In this document: positions 31,540 through 42,705 of the stretch, one piece after another | Layout: every line of letters begins with the position of its first letter | Numbering within the stretch: position 1 is the stretch's first letter | NCBI GenBank assembly: GCA_947095535.1 | Contig: OX352774.1 | Coordinates: 72,664,416 to 72,728,415 of the forward strand | Direction: 5' to 3' | DNA length: 64,000 nt | From: Poecilobothrus nobilitatus | Lineage: Eukaryota; Arthropoda; Insecta; Diptera; Dolichopodidae | Program-made: the position numbers and the translations under genes | The notes under the pieces: generated by a model | What the model saw: only the letters and a program-made list of their open reading frames with translations | Told to the model about the DNA's origin: nothing | The model's database searches: none

Positions 31540-32430
31540 TTTTACCTTAAAATGTTAAGAGATTCTGTGCTTCAAGCACTACATAAGGCGCATATGAGGA
31601 TAGAAAAAACAAAACAAAGAGCTAAGAGTTTAGTGTATTGGCCAGGCTTAAATGACAACATTGAGAAATTTGTAACAAAATGCGGTAGTTGTTAAAAATA
31701 TAGATCCGCAAATATTAATAGAACCATTAATAAATCACGAAGTACCAGTTGGACCCCATAAAAAATTAGGAATAGATATTATGGAAATTTTTGAAGAAAA
31801 TTATTTAATCTAGGGTATTATTTTTCAAAATATTTAGAGATCATTCCACTAAATCGAAAAACCGCTAAGGAAATTACGGGTAAACTTGAGATATTATTTT
31901 CTATTTATCGAATTCCGAAAATAGTTATTGCAGATAATAATCTATTTAACTCTTTTGAAATGAAACAGTTTTCAGAAAAATATGATTTTGAAATAATTCA
32001 TCGTAGTTCATATTACCCTAAATCAAATGGCCTAGCAGAAAAATTTGTTAACATTGCTAAAACATTTATACATAAATCTAAAGAAAATAAAATCAGTCTA
32101 TGGCTAGCTTTGTTGGAATATAGGAACATGCCTATCAAAAATACAAATATCTCCCCAGTTAAATTAATGATGCGTAGGCAAACTAGAACGTTAATTCCAG
32201 GAAAACATATTTTTTATAAGAACAAAAAACTCTGTACCAATATAAGAAATGTTATATTAAAAATAATGTAATAAATATGATAGAAATGCTGAAAAAAAGT
32301 TTTTGCGAAGGGAACATATATTGATCAAATGGGTTTCAGGGATAATTCTAAAAAAAAAAAAATTCCACTCCAAGATCGTATCTAGATCAATTTAATGGAA
32401 AAGTTTTTCGACGGAACTCTTTCTTCGTAA
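31540..32430 (+). pseudogene. Gypsy integrase
   Basis: An HHCC zinc domain is recognisable (LHKAHMRIEKTKQRAKSLVY, KCGSC). The first catalytic Asp region is broken by stops around 31695-31815. 31960-32271 and the bases before it carry VIADNNLFNS with the second Asp and YYPKSNGLAEKFVNIAKT with the Glu. The C-terminal tail follows with frameshifts up to about 32430. The intact enzyme inserts the DNA copy; the 4-bp duplication at the element ends is its mark. Confidence 0.75.
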
Positions 32431-33008
32431 GGGAAAGAAAATAATTTTAAATTTAAACTTTAAAAAATTTGTTTTTCTTCGCAGAATTTGCAATCAATCA
32501 ATTAAAACGACAAAATAAGGTTCTGAAAAAAAAGATGTATAAGTATATAAAATTAAAAAAGATTATCATTATATATTTGAAAGTAAAAATTGTATATGCT
32601 TATAATTACATGCACATATGTTTCATACATATATACCTACATATTTTTATTTTTTTTCTTCCTTTAATTATTTGAAATAAATGAAAACAATGAAATATAA
32701 TTTTAAACAAAACCTATTATGGTCTAAAATGAAAAGAAAAACATTATATGTATACATATTAGAAAATAAGAGTTTTGGTTAACACTATATAAATGTATGA
32801 TAATGCATATATAAATATTATTTATGATTGAGAATTATATCGAACTAATAATTTATTTTTTATAATTTGAACTTTGCTAAGATAATTTTAATTACTAAAA
32901 GATGAAATATTAAGAAAATGTAAAAATTACTTTAAAGGGGAAGATGTAGTAATGTTATAAAATGTTAAATATATTTCAGTTAGTAACTATTAATATAGAT
33001 AATAAATT
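32431..33008. other. Gypsy 3' untranslated region
   Basis: AT-rich, with no supported gene. A first polypurine tract AAAGGGGAAGATG lies at about 32934-32947, identical in its core to the tract used before the LTR. Confidence 0.6.
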
Positions 33009-33020
33009 AAAAGGGGAAGA
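33009..33020 (+). promoter_or_regulatory. Polypurine tract
   Basis: AAAAGGGGAAGA directly before the 3' LTR; it primes plus-strand DNA synthesis. A duplicate lies 75 bp upstream. Confidence 0.75.
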
Positions 33021-33149
33021 TGTAATAGGTTGACAACCCCTGCATTGATTATATAAAATTATATAATTCTGTTAGTTTTAAAATATAGTCTTGGTCAGTT
33101 AATAAAGAACATAGACTCAACATTGCAACATCTTTGTTTTAATAAATAA
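33021..33149 (+). repeat. Gypsy 3' LTR, all but the last four bases
   Basis: TGTAATAGG to AATAAATAA. Relative to the 5' copy it has about 17 extra bases near its end (around TGCAACATCTTTG). The last four bases TACA lie at 45021-45024 because the Harbinger is inserted before them. Confidence 0.85.
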
Positions 33150-33491
33150 AGGTCCTTTCAGACTATGTGTATTTAACATATGTTATTTTTGAAATGTATT
33201 GCTTATGTTAAACAACTGATTCTCAAAAGTAGTAATACAAACAAATGTAAATCTATTTTGCGTTCATTGTTTTGTATTGTCAAAATCAATTTTTATTTTT
33301 GAAGTTTATAAAATGAGTATAAAACAAACTCAGAGTCAAAGTGCATTGTGTTTATAAAATTTTAGTAAAATTACAATAATTTTTTTTTTAAGCAAAAACT
33401 GATAATTATTGGAACAATTTTTTATAAAATTGTAAAACTAAATAAAGTATGTAGTATAAATAAAGTAATTTAAGAAACTGAAATGGAAGTG

Positions 33492-34573
33492 ATTGATGCC
33501 AACGCGAAAGAAATATAAATTTTTGAAGCAGCCGCAATCAATATTGTTATTGATTAATATTAATATTGTTGCGAAAAGGCAGAAAAAGAAAAAAAGATAT
33601 TTGTGGAGCCGACAATGGTTATTGAAAAGAAATACTGGGAAGGACATTACAAATTTCATTTTTAAGGAGCTGCATATTGATGACGAAAGAAGTTTCCAAA
33701 ATAATGCCAGGACCTATCCTATCTAGTTCTATTTTTGATAAGTTATTAGCAAAAGTAAAACCATTTATTGAAAGACAAAATACTGTTCTACGTGAAGCAA
33801 TTCTGCCAGCTACAAGGTACGAACGAATACCATTACTATTTGTATTACTATTTTGATATTACTTCATTTTGATTTATATCTTTGTATTATTTTTAGATTA
33901 CTAATTACGTTACGATTTTTGGCTACTGGAGCAAGTTATAGGGACTTGTCTTATAATTTCAGAGTTTCAGTTCCAGCCATCACCGATGTAATTCCAGAAA
34001 CTTTACAAGTTCTATATACGCTTTTAAAAGATCAATATTTAAAAGTAAATTTAATAATATTCCGAAATAAATAAATTAATTATTCTTATTTTTTATAATA
34101 GACACCTAATACCAAACAAGAATGGGAAAATATAGCCAAAGGGTTTGAAGAAAAATGGAATTTTCCAAAATGTGTAGGGGCTATTGATATATTTGAATTA
34201 TTTATCAAATTGATTATTGATTTTATGTAATTAAAAATTTATCATTTTGGCTCACAAATTCCAAATATTCCAAAAGCAAATAAATCTACATATCGATAAA
34301 GTTAATTTAAAAACGTTAGCTGCATGTGCTTTCCAATTATATTCGCATAGAAAATGGTATTGATTCAGGTCCAGTAGACGAAAAGATACATCACGTATTG
34401 AAGTAGTGGACGGCAATTGGCGCGATCATGTATTTCAAACGAGGTTGCAAGGGCTACGTCCTCGACGTCCATCTGATGATGCTGCAACTGTTCGCAACTT
34501 ATACAGGAACTATTTTAACACTGTTGGATGTGTTCTATGGCAGTGGCAAGCTATTACTAAATTTAATTTCTAA
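33492..34573 (+). pseudogene. Harbinger transposase, catalytic middle deleted
   Basis: Exons are about 33492-33816, 33897-34044 and 34102-34230, with a last part at 34370-34573. The first exon has RYLWSRQWLLKRNTG and, after a frameshift near 33710, DKLLAKVKPFIERQNT. The second reads LITLRFLATGASYRDLSYNF and VPAITDVIPETL. The third has EKWNFPKCVGAID with the first catalytic Asp and stops. The next recognisable part is already the C-terminus (RIEVVDGNW, VRNLYRNYF, VLWQWQ). The segment with the other catalytic residues is gone, so this copy depends on others. Confidence 0.75.
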
Positions 34574-34678
34574 AATTATTTGCTTTAAATGAAAATACCA
34601 ATGTTATTATTACATTTTATAAATTTATTTGAGTAATTTTTTAAGTTATGAAAAAAAGTTTTAATAAAATATTTACAT

Positions 34679-35262
34679 TTAGTTATTTTTTAAATTATGA
34701 AAAAAGTCATCATCTATTTGTTTGAATTTTAATTCATCTTGTAATGAATCGTTTCTTATCCCTAATAGTTTCCTATTTAGATAATTCGAATACGCATTTA
34801 CATCATTTGTAAATAGATTACTTTCTGTAGCAAGTACACCTGTTATCTCTGTCCTTTTAGAAGCCGCATTTGCTATGGTTTCTAACGCTGATGATGCTTC
34901 ATTTAAAAACTCATACTGGCTCTGACTTCCTTCACCAACCCTTCTCCTTTATGGAGATATAAATTTATATGTAGGTACAAATATAAAATTTAGAAAAAAA
35001 CTATACTAACCTTTATATCGCTACACTCTACTTCTGGCATGGTTTTTTTTAATTCATCTAAAATTTTTTACAAGCCTATCATGCTTATTACTATAGAATT
35101 CATGCTTTGTGTTGTACAGAAACTCATATTTCTGTCTAAGCTGGATGAGAATTCATATTTCTCTCATCTATTCAATTTGTTTCTATATATAGATCGTATT
35201 AATTAAAATTTCTTTGTTAAAATAAACGTACATATATTACTCACCTTTGTTTTGTCCTCCAT
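34679..35262 (-). pseudogene. MADF/BESS-like partner gene of the Harbinger
   Basis: Reading leftward, ATG at 35262 gives MEDKTK with a GTGAGT donor at 35244. The next part has LRQKYEFLYNTKHEFYSNK, the first MADF helices, then a frameshift near 35080 and LKKTMPEVECSDIK with a GTTAGT donor. The last exon (about 34948-34679) reads GEGSQSQYEFLNEASSALET, IANAASKRTEITG and NRKLLGIRNDSL to a TAA at 34679-34681. It is convergent with the transposase gene and ends about 105 bp from it. Such proteins recruit Harbinger transposase to DNA. One or two frameshifts are present. Confidence 0.6.
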
Positions 35263-35360
35263 TTTGTATTTCTATAAAACTGCTTTCAATTTTTATTAAT
35301 TTTTTTTAAACTATTTTAACGTATTTTAAAATTATTTTTAAATTTTTTATGCGCTCGAGC

Positions 35361-35503
35361 CCCGAAACGACCTATGTGTATGAAAATTTCATTTCACAAT
35401 ACAAAAGAAAAACCAAAATTTGATTTATTAAAATTTGTCATCTGACAAGGTATGTTATGTACCATAAAAACGTTAATGTGGTATTTCTTTTGCATTCACA
35501 CTA
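35361..35503. repeat. Harbinger right-end segment, first copy (X)
   Basis: From CCCGAAACGACCTATGTG to TTTTGCATTCACACTA this matches 42511-42683 closely; the second copy has about 27 extra bases after TGTGTATG. The copy is cut just before the pogo element. Confidence 0.8.
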
Positions 35504-35526
35504 ACGTAAACGACGGTAATTTCGTC

Positions 35527-36410
35527 AATATATCTAATTTCGTCATCTGTCTTCCCATTGGCACTATTTTTACAAAAATAAGAAAATGGTACGTTTTAGG
35601 GGCCAACTTCTAATTTTCTTTAGTAGTGATAATAATATTTTAAACATCTTAATAAAAATAGATCATAATATCCGGTTAAATTTAATATTTGAAACATAAT
35701 AAAATACTGTATTGAGTTTTCGTCTAAAATTCCGATATATTTAAGACTTTTTCTTAAGAGAAATGCTGTTAGTTGTTAAGCCTCCAGTTAAAACTAAAAA
35801 CATAAGGAATTATGTTCAATGTTATTATTTTGTATAAAAAGTAATAATAAATAATAAAAAACAAAAAAAAAATAAAAAAGTGCATTTTTTTATGTAAAAA
35901 TTGAGGTGACGAAATTAGAATTAGAGTATTTTAAAGGTGTTGTTAATTTCAACATGTTGGCGAAATTAAGTGATATGTAGAGTTTTTTTTTTTAAATAAT
36001 TTATTTAAATAAAAAATAAAATTAAAACAATGTGTAAATTCAGTCTTATCGGTAGAAGTTCAAAAAATCCAATTATCGAATTTCGTCAGTATAAATTCTT
36101 TATAAAAACATTATTTCAGGAAACATTTTCAAAGTAGTGATGTGCGCAAAATTAACAAAAACCTTTTCTAACTATTTTAAAAAAATATTTAAATTTAAAA
36201 GAAAATTATATTTAATTTAAAAATATTTAAAAAACTTATAGAATACACAATCTTATTTTTCCTTTTTTACCAAAAAATAAATAATTTTTAAACTATTTTT
36301 GAACTTGATGAAATTATATAACGGAAAAATTAAATATTGTAAGTTCGTCATATTGACGAAATTATAACATCATCATATGATCATAATTTCGTCAATAGAG
36401 CTTAAAAAAT
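35527..36410. promoter_or_regulatory. Array of ATTTCGTCA motifs in the pogo left subterminal region
   Basis: The word TTTCGTCA or its complement TGACGAAA (one-base variants allowed) occurs at about 35521, 35539, 35906, 35949, 36079, 36344, 36353 and 36386. On the right side it recurs at about 39069, 39094 and 39122. These are likely transposase-binding sites. Confidence 0.6.
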
Positions 36411-36584
36411 GAGAGAAATTTTCTTTTATTCAATTATTTAATTCAGTAAAATCTGTATGATAATAGTATTATAAACAACCTTTTAATTATCTACACATTG
36501 TTTTACAAAATTAATTTAGTGGGTAATAGAACTTTAAGAAAAAAAAATGATTGCAAAAAAAAAAATATATATATAGTATATATA

Positions 36585-36630
36585 TGATCCCTTCGGGACT
36601 CGAATCCAGAACGATATTATGTAGCATTTA
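36585..36630 (-). repeat. tRNA-like B-box remnant
   Basis: On the minus strand GGATTCGAGTCCC (36609-36597) fits the B box of tRNA genes, followed by CGAAGGGATCATATATATAC and an AT repeat. No acceptor stem or full cloverleaf can be formed. It may be a tRNA-derived SINE fragment. Confidence 0.35.
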
Positions 36631-36794
36631 ATTTCTTCAAGCCATTATATGCAGCATTATGCAGCTACTAATCAATGAAATTATCAATAAAACTTATTCA
36701 TAAAACTCACAGTAGATTTTATAGGCAAATTATATAAATTATGCGCAGTTTTAAATTTCTACAATAAAAAATAAAATAAAGTAAAAAATAAACA

Positions 36795-38798
36795 AAAACG
36801 ACAAATCCAGAAAAAAAAACAATTTAAAATTCCAAGAACAACATTACAGGATAAAAAATTCAAAAAACATATGAAGAAAATAGGAGCTCCATCAGTTTTA
36901 ACAGAACAAGAAGAGCAAATCCTAGTCAAGTGGATTCTTGAGCTAGCTAGCCAAGGATTTCCAGTAACTAAAGAACAACTATTTCACAGTATCTCAAAAT
37001 TAGTGAAAAATATAAATGGAAATAACAAGTTCAAAAATGGTGTACCTGGAAGAATTTGGTTTAGCGGATTTTTAAAGCGGAATCCTCAAATATCTCAGCG
37101 TGTTTCTCAGACACTAAGTGCGGCAAGAGCAGTTATTTCCGAGGAATCTGTGAGAAATTGGTTTAAAAGAGTATCAAATTATTTCGATAGCTTCAATGAT
37201 TTAAAAGCTGTTTTGGATTGCCCAGAAAGAATTTTTAACTGCGACGAAACGGCTTTCTTTTTATGCCCCAAAGAAAATAAAGTACTTGTGCAAAAAGGAT
37301 CTACGCATACGTATAGTCGCTCTGCCAACAATGAAAAAGAATGCTTAACCGTGTTAATAGGCTCTTCTGCAGCAGGGAAATTAATGCCACCGCTCGTACT
37401 ATTTCAATATAAGAGACTACCGGTTAATATATTACAAAACCTTCCAAAAACATGGGGTATTGGGAGTTCAGACTCAGGATGGATGACTTGCGAGTCATTT
37501 TATGAGTATATAACAAATTGTTTTTATCCATACCTTGAAGCAAACGAAATAGAATTGCCAATAGTTTTGTTTTTGGATGGTCATACTTCCCATATTTCTT
37601 TGCCACTCACAAATTTTTGTAGGGAAAAGGAATAATATTAATAGCTCTTTTGCCAAATGCTACACATATTTTGCAACCTATGGATGTGGCCTTGTTTCAT
37701 CCGCTGAAGCAGATATGGAAAAAAGAAGTACACAATTGGCGCTTGCAAAATAACGGAGAAAAACTGAAACGTGAAAATTTTGCTCCATTAGTTGATTCCT
37801 GCTTGAAAGAAGTTAGCAAAAAAGAAACAATTCGAAACGGCTTTCGAAGATGTGGATTATATCCTTTTAATGCAGATCTAGTTGCATATGATAAATTATT
37901 AAAAGTGAATAGCAATATTAACATAGAAACGCCAACGGTAACAGCAATAGTAACACCACCAATGGCGATTAATAACAATTTACCGGATTATAAAATTTTT
38001 TTGAAAACTCTAGAACAAGAAATAGGAATTGAGAAGTTGCAAACATTTAACGACAATGTTGAAGATATGTGGATGGGATGTGTGAAGGATGAAAATTTAT
38101 ATTATTTATGGCAATCAATAAAACATAAAATTGAATCTAGTAAATGCGACATTATTAATCATAGCCAAACGTTGAATGCCAACATGGTTGACCAAATTCT
38201 ATAGGGTGATTCAAATATTATAGAATTTGTTTTAGATGGTGAAGATGAGCTTGTGGTTTCAACTCCGATTAATAAAACTTCAAGCGGCAATAAAACCCCA
38301 GCAAAATCAAATAAAAACCATAAAATTTCAAATGAACCTGTTGCTAGCTGTTCTAGTAATGCTGTTAATCAATATCCAACACCTTTTAAGAAATCTTTAA
38401 TCTGGCCTGAAACACCAGCGTCATCAAAAAATAAAACCATAAAACGAAGATTAACTCCAACTGTAACTACTGCGGATGAATTTTTAAATTATCAAAAGAA
38501 AATCCATGCCAACAAAAATATGAAAAAAAACAAAGGAAATATTAACAATACTCTAAAAAAAAATGAAATAGGGGATTATGTGATCATTTTGTGTGAAATG
38601 GAAAAATTTCCGGGAATAGTTCTTAATATTGAAAACGATAAACTATACAAAGTGAAAACAATGGTTATGAGTGGATCAAACTGGCGTTGGCCTGAGCAAT
38701 ATGACATACTAAATTATGAAAAGAAAGATGTTATCAAAAAATTAAATCATCCATTACTCTTAAACAGTAGGGGAACTTATTCTTTTCCCGATTTTTAA
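36795..38798 (+). pseudogene. pogo-type transposase A (DDE_1)
   Basis: The frame is open before the ATG at 36871, and the HTH_psq end reads FKIPRTTLQDKKF. A CENP-B-like helix-turn-helix follows (EEQILVKWILELASQGFPVT, GRIWFSGFLKRNPQIS). The DDE core has NCDETAFFLCP (Asp 1), VLFLDGHTSHIS (Asp 2) and, after a 1-base deletion near 37630 that makes a TAA, ILQPMDVALFHPLK (Asp 3). TAG at 38202 splits off a conserved tail (GDYVIILCEMEKFPGIV, WPEQYDI) ending at TAA 38796. All three catalytic Asp are present, so two small lesions separate it from an open gene. It moves the element by cut and paste at TA. Confidence 0.82.
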
Positions 38799-39134
38799 AT
38801 TACTAAAGTTACCTAAGTATAAATTATAAATTTAATTTTAAGTTAATTAAGTTCTATTTTTAATTTTTGACTGAATTCAAATTTTATTTATTTTTATGTT
38901 ACAAATTGTTGTTTTTGTTTTTAAATATTGAAGGAATATAATGTTTTATTTATTTTTAAGTAGAATTTTATATTATTAATTATTTTATTATTTATATTGA
39001 AATAATATTTTTTAATAAAACTCCATATTTTATAACAAAACAAATTTCAAATGTATTCTTTTTTTCCCATTGACGAAATTATGATCAGCTTTTGACGAAG
39101 TTAAAAATACAACAAATTTCCTGACGAAATTACC

Positions 39135-39249
39135 AACATTTAAGTGTTCTTTTTAAATTGCAATAATTAAATGAATTAATATTATTAAAAGTTTTTAAGT
39201 ATTAAAATAATATTTTAGACTTTCTATACTAACTCGGATAAGTATTCTT
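39135..39249. other. Spacer between pogo A and the errantivirus-like block
   Basis: AT-rich. Its right half (TAATATTTTAG...TTATCTTATAG) is similar to the bases before the second block at 45090-45115, with an extra stretch of about 30 bases. Confidence 0.4.
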
Positions 39250-39510
39250 ATCTTATAGTATATATTTAATTTGATCTCTTTTTTTCTTTTAATTTTATTA
39301 TTTAATTTCATATTATTTTAAGTTAATCTTCCTTATTATTATTAATATTGTGCAATAAAAAATAATTTTCTATAATAACACTTCCTAATACTAGCACACA
39401 TTAGAAGTTTAAAGGCTGTTTACATTTCGGAACTCTCAATTTTCGCTGATGCTTCTATGAAACAGAAGATGAACATTGAAATAATATCAAAAAATTTTTT
39501 TTAAATTGCA

Positions 39511-40587
39511 GGGAGCTAACTTAATAGTAAATCTGGACAAAACCGATTTTTTAAAGCAGAAAACCGAGTTCTTGGGATACTTCATCACTCATGAAGATAT
39601 CAAATCAAATACGGCTAAAGTTGCAGCTATCAAATATGATAACACCAGAGAATTTGAAAGAACTAAAAGGATTTCTTAGACTAACATCATATTATAGACG
39701 TTTTATCGTTTTAACATCATATTATCGTTTTATACTTCGCTAAAATAGCAAAACCACTTAACAATATGACGATGAGGGGAAAATGCTCAAATCAGTACAA
39801 ATGAGTCAAAAAAATACAAATAAAATTTATCAAAGAAGAACAAGAAGCTTTCAAAAACATTAAAAACATTGCTTTCATCATCAGAATTATTGAATTTTCC
39901 AGATTTCCACAAACCATTTTTCTAACAACAGACTCATCCAATCATGCCAACGGAGCTATTTTATTGCAAGTCGAATTATGTAAAGATAAACCAATAACAT
40001 ATATTCCTAGATCCTTAAATAAAACCGAGGAGAATTACGCCACAAACGAGAAGGAGATGCTGGCAATAGTCTGGGCCATAGAAAATCTGAGAAATTATTT
40101 ATACGGAGCAAAACAAATCAATATATTAATAGACAATCAACCGTTAACATTTGCCCTAGGAAGTAAGAATAACAACGCAAAAATAAAACGATGGAAAGAC
40201 TAGAATGGAATACAATTATAAATTAATGTACAAACCAGGATGTACCAAGAAAGTCGCAGAAGCTCTATCAAGATTACCAACAGAAATCAATAATAACAGA
40301 ATAATAATTCTACAGAAATAATTCACATAGACATCATTGAAATACAGAACGAAAAGGAAAAACTGATCAAAATCGTTCACTATTTTACAACACCAAGAAT
40401 GATAGTGGATAACGAAGGTAGTGTTATGAGCCTAATTGAACCAGATTATATAAAAACACTTGAAACAGAATTATACTTCACACCACCACAAAAAAGCGAG
40501 GTAAACGGAGCTGTGGAAAGAGCACATTCAACAGTAATTGAAATTATTATGAACAATAACCAACAGTTCAAATCAATAAAATTCTAA
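39511..40587 (+). pseudogene. Errantivirus-like pol remains: RT end, RNase H, integrase piece
   Basis: The RT appears only from the thumb on (TEFLGYFITHE, then ELKGFLRLTSYYR in another frame). RNase H is better kept: TTDSSNHANGAILLQ, TNEKEMLAIVWAIENLR and LIDNQPLTFALG, 39964-40203 open, with the acidic residues in place. A tether follows (YKPGCTKKVAEALSRLP). The integrase zinc domain and first Asp are gone; 40399-40587 has IVDNEGS and PPQKSEVNGAVERAHST with the last catalytic residues. Several stops and frameshifts make it inactive. Confidence 0.75.
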
Positions 40588-41409
40588 AGGAAAAAGCAGA
40601 TGAAATTTTAAAAGACTTCAACAATATCGTAAATCATTTAAATGAAGATTCAGAATCAATAGTGGAACAAACATTATTCAACAAATTAACTATATTAAAA
40701 AAAGAAATAAAAGAAGTTATCAGAGCAGCACAACTAGTAAAAAGAGGAAGCATCAACACGAATCTTTTAAGTAAAAACGAAGTAAACCAATTAATAACAG
40801 AAATAGAAACCATACCATACGTAAATAAAATAGAAGCTATCGAATACGCAACTCCAACTATAATGGTGAAAAATTTACAATTCTTTATAATATATATAAT
40901 AATATCTATTCCCAAAACAGGCGAAGAAATCATGTCGTTATAAGACCAACTATAAAAAACAACAAGCAGATATACTTGGAACACAAGAAACTTCTGACAA
41001 ACCAAGAGACAACCTTTGGAATTGTAGAAAAATGGGATTTATTTGGGGAACCATATTCCTAACAAATTTCAATGGAACAATCAAAGACAACACCTCCACT
41101 AAACATCTAGAAGGCACTTTTCTCATTCAATTCAAGTATGACACGCTGCAAATAAAGAACATGATCTTCATTAATAACGGAATAAGGACTCCTCATATAC
41201 TACCACCAATTTTGCAATCTAACATAAATAAAACAGAAACAAGGCTCGATCTAAAATATCTATTTTATCTACATAAAAACGATTTCAAAAAATTAGAAAA
41301 ATAATTTTTCAACGAAGAAGCAACATCTTACTTAAATATTGCAATAATTATAGCAATAATCATCACTTTGGCACTAGCAACATTCATCAAATTGAACAAA
41401 AAAAAGTAG
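40588..41409 (+). pseudogene. Env-like region of an errantivirus-like element, broken
   Basis: The open stretch 40662-40943 is a helical, charged segment with a putative ectodomain character, ending at TAA. 41032-41304 is another open piece in a shifted frame. Just before a TAG at about 41409 lies a run of some 18 hydrophobic residues (IIIAIIITLALATFI) followed by a Lys-rich tail, the layout of a membrane anchor with short cytoplasmic end. Stops and frameshifts throughout exclude a protein product. The assignment rests on position after integrase and on the anchor. Copy 2 has lost this region. Confidence 0.55.
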
Positions 41410-41729
41410 AAAGTAATGTTAACCGAAGTACAAAAATAACAAAAGGAAGAGCAACCACAATTGCAATCAATTCAATTAAATTTTGATCCACGGGTATCAC
41501 CATCTCAAATTACATCTAACAATATTTTAATATCTGATAGATCAAATTACAACAGGTACATGTGATATTTCTTTTCGTTAACTTATATGTACCTATCACA
41601 ATATGATATTAATTATAATTTATAAGACATATTTAGTTTTAATTTAATTATATTCTACTAATTATGTATTATAAGAAAAATCTATATTATATAAAAATCT
41701 ATATAATAAAAGCTACACCACCAAGTTAC
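41410..41729. other. Non-coding link between env-like and gag pieces (possible LTR)
   Basis: It has the size and place of a solo LTR shared by two tandem elements, but I see no terminal duplicate elsewhere in the window and no TGGCGCAG primer site after it. Confidence 0.3.
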
Positions 41730-42070
41730 AAAAAGCCAAGTCTTTAATGAATCAAGTAGCAGAAAATGAAGAAAAAAGTTATATAAGTAGAATCCTGACA
41801 ACAAAAATTCAAAACCAAGCAGCAGTTGCAATTAGGAGGTTATTATCTCAAACAGTGACGTGGCAGCAAATAATTAAATCCATTGGAATTCATGAATCAT
41901 ATTTGGCATTAAAAGAACAAGCTGATGCAATAAAATTAATTACGGTAAGTAAATTTTATTTTGACTTAAGTAGAATTTTAGATAAGTTAAATATAAAATA
42001 TAATTTAGATGTAAGTCATCCGATAGATTTTAAACCCAGGAATAATGAACAAAGTATTCTCGAAAAATAA
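41730..42070 (+). pseudogene. Errantivirus-like gag piece, copy 1
   Basis: Open from 41747 to TAA 42068. Motifs include SYISRILTTKIQNQAAVAIR, TWQQIIKSIGIHESYLALKE and SRILDKLNIKYNLDV, characteristic of gag proteins of the insect 17.6/gypsy group. The N-terminal part and the C-terminus are missing. The same piece recurs at 46610-46970. Confidence 0.6.
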
Positions 42071-42114
42071 AAACTCATGTACCAGACGATATCGTAAATT
42101 TTAAAAATAATTTC

Positions 42115-42510
42115 GTCAATAGATACCGACATTCTTTTTGAGGAAATCTTTAAATTAAATGAATTTATTGATAATGAAAAAAGTATTGATTCAGAAACAC
42201 CATGTGATGTTAAATGGGTAAAGTTTTTTAAAAATCAACCAGATGCAAATAGTTTATTTACAATAGTTAGCTATATATTCTCAATTCCTCATGGCAATGC
42301 GATTTCAGAACGAATTTTCAGTCTCATGGCAAATTTTTGGCGTAAAGAACGAAACAAGCTTTTAATTTCGAACCATCAATTCAGCTTGATGGTTAAAGAA
42401 AACTTTAAAATGAGTTGTAAAGAATTTCGTACTTTTTTGAATTCGCAGGACGGAGCTGAAATTTTGAAAAATGCCAAATCTATGTCGAATCTTAAATCTG
42501 GCAACTCTGG
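42115..42510 (+). pseudogene. hAT transposase C-terminal fragment
   Basis: Reads DILFEEIFKLNEFIDNEKS, then VSYIFSIPHGNAISERIFSL and MANFWRKERNKLLISNHQF, the hAT dimerisation region with its conserved SIPxxNAxxER motif. It ends where Harbinger copy X' begins at 42511. The open frame runs over that junction to 42623, so the last 38 codons are not hAT. No ends or target duplication were seen. Confidence 0.75.
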
Positions 42511-42683
42511 CCCGAAACGACCTATGTGTATGCACGAAAAAATTTTTACATGTACAAATATGAAAATTTCATTTCACAATACAAAAGAAAAACCAAAATT
42601 TGATTTATTAAAATTTGTCTTTTGACAAGGTATGTTATGTATCATAAAAACGTTTATGTGGTATTTCTTTTGCGTTCACACTA
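42511..42683. repeat. Harbinger right-end segment, second copy (X')
   Basis: Matches 35361-35503. Unlike the first copy it continues, after the Tigger insertion, into the true right end at 45017. Confidence 0.8.
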
Positions 42684-42705
42684 TATGTGTTGTGTAATAT
42701 GAGTA

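Larger units (their letters stand above)
35519..39130 (+). mobile_element. pogo-type element (Tc1/mariner superfamily) A
   Basis: Flanked by TA at 35517-35518 and 39131-39132. Ends read GGTAATTTCGTCA (35515-35527) and TGACGAAATTACC (39122-39134), a perfect 13-bp inverted repeat if the TA and two outer bases are counted. Copies of ATTTCGTCA in both orientations are spread through both subterminal regions. One pogo transposase gene lies inside. Confidence 0.8.
39250..42095 (+). mobile_element. Errantivirus-like (Gypsy group) fragment, copy 1
   Basis: From ATCTTATAGTATATATT to ACGATATCGT this is nearly identical to 45109-46993, except that 40430-41490 is missing in copy 2. Order: a 260-bp non-coding start, pol pieces, env-like region, about 320 bp non-coding, a gag piece. 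Normal order is gag-pol-env, so this is the junction of two elements or a rearranged one. Endogenous and broken. Confidence 0.75.

Noticed and set aside
36585..36630. Functional tRNA gene
   Set aside because: Only a B-box-like T-arm can be formed; acceptor, D and anticodon arms are missing.
42326..42625. hAT C-terminal frame read as one 99-codon protein
   Set aside because: From 42511 the codons come from Harbinger segment X', so the frame is a chance fusion.
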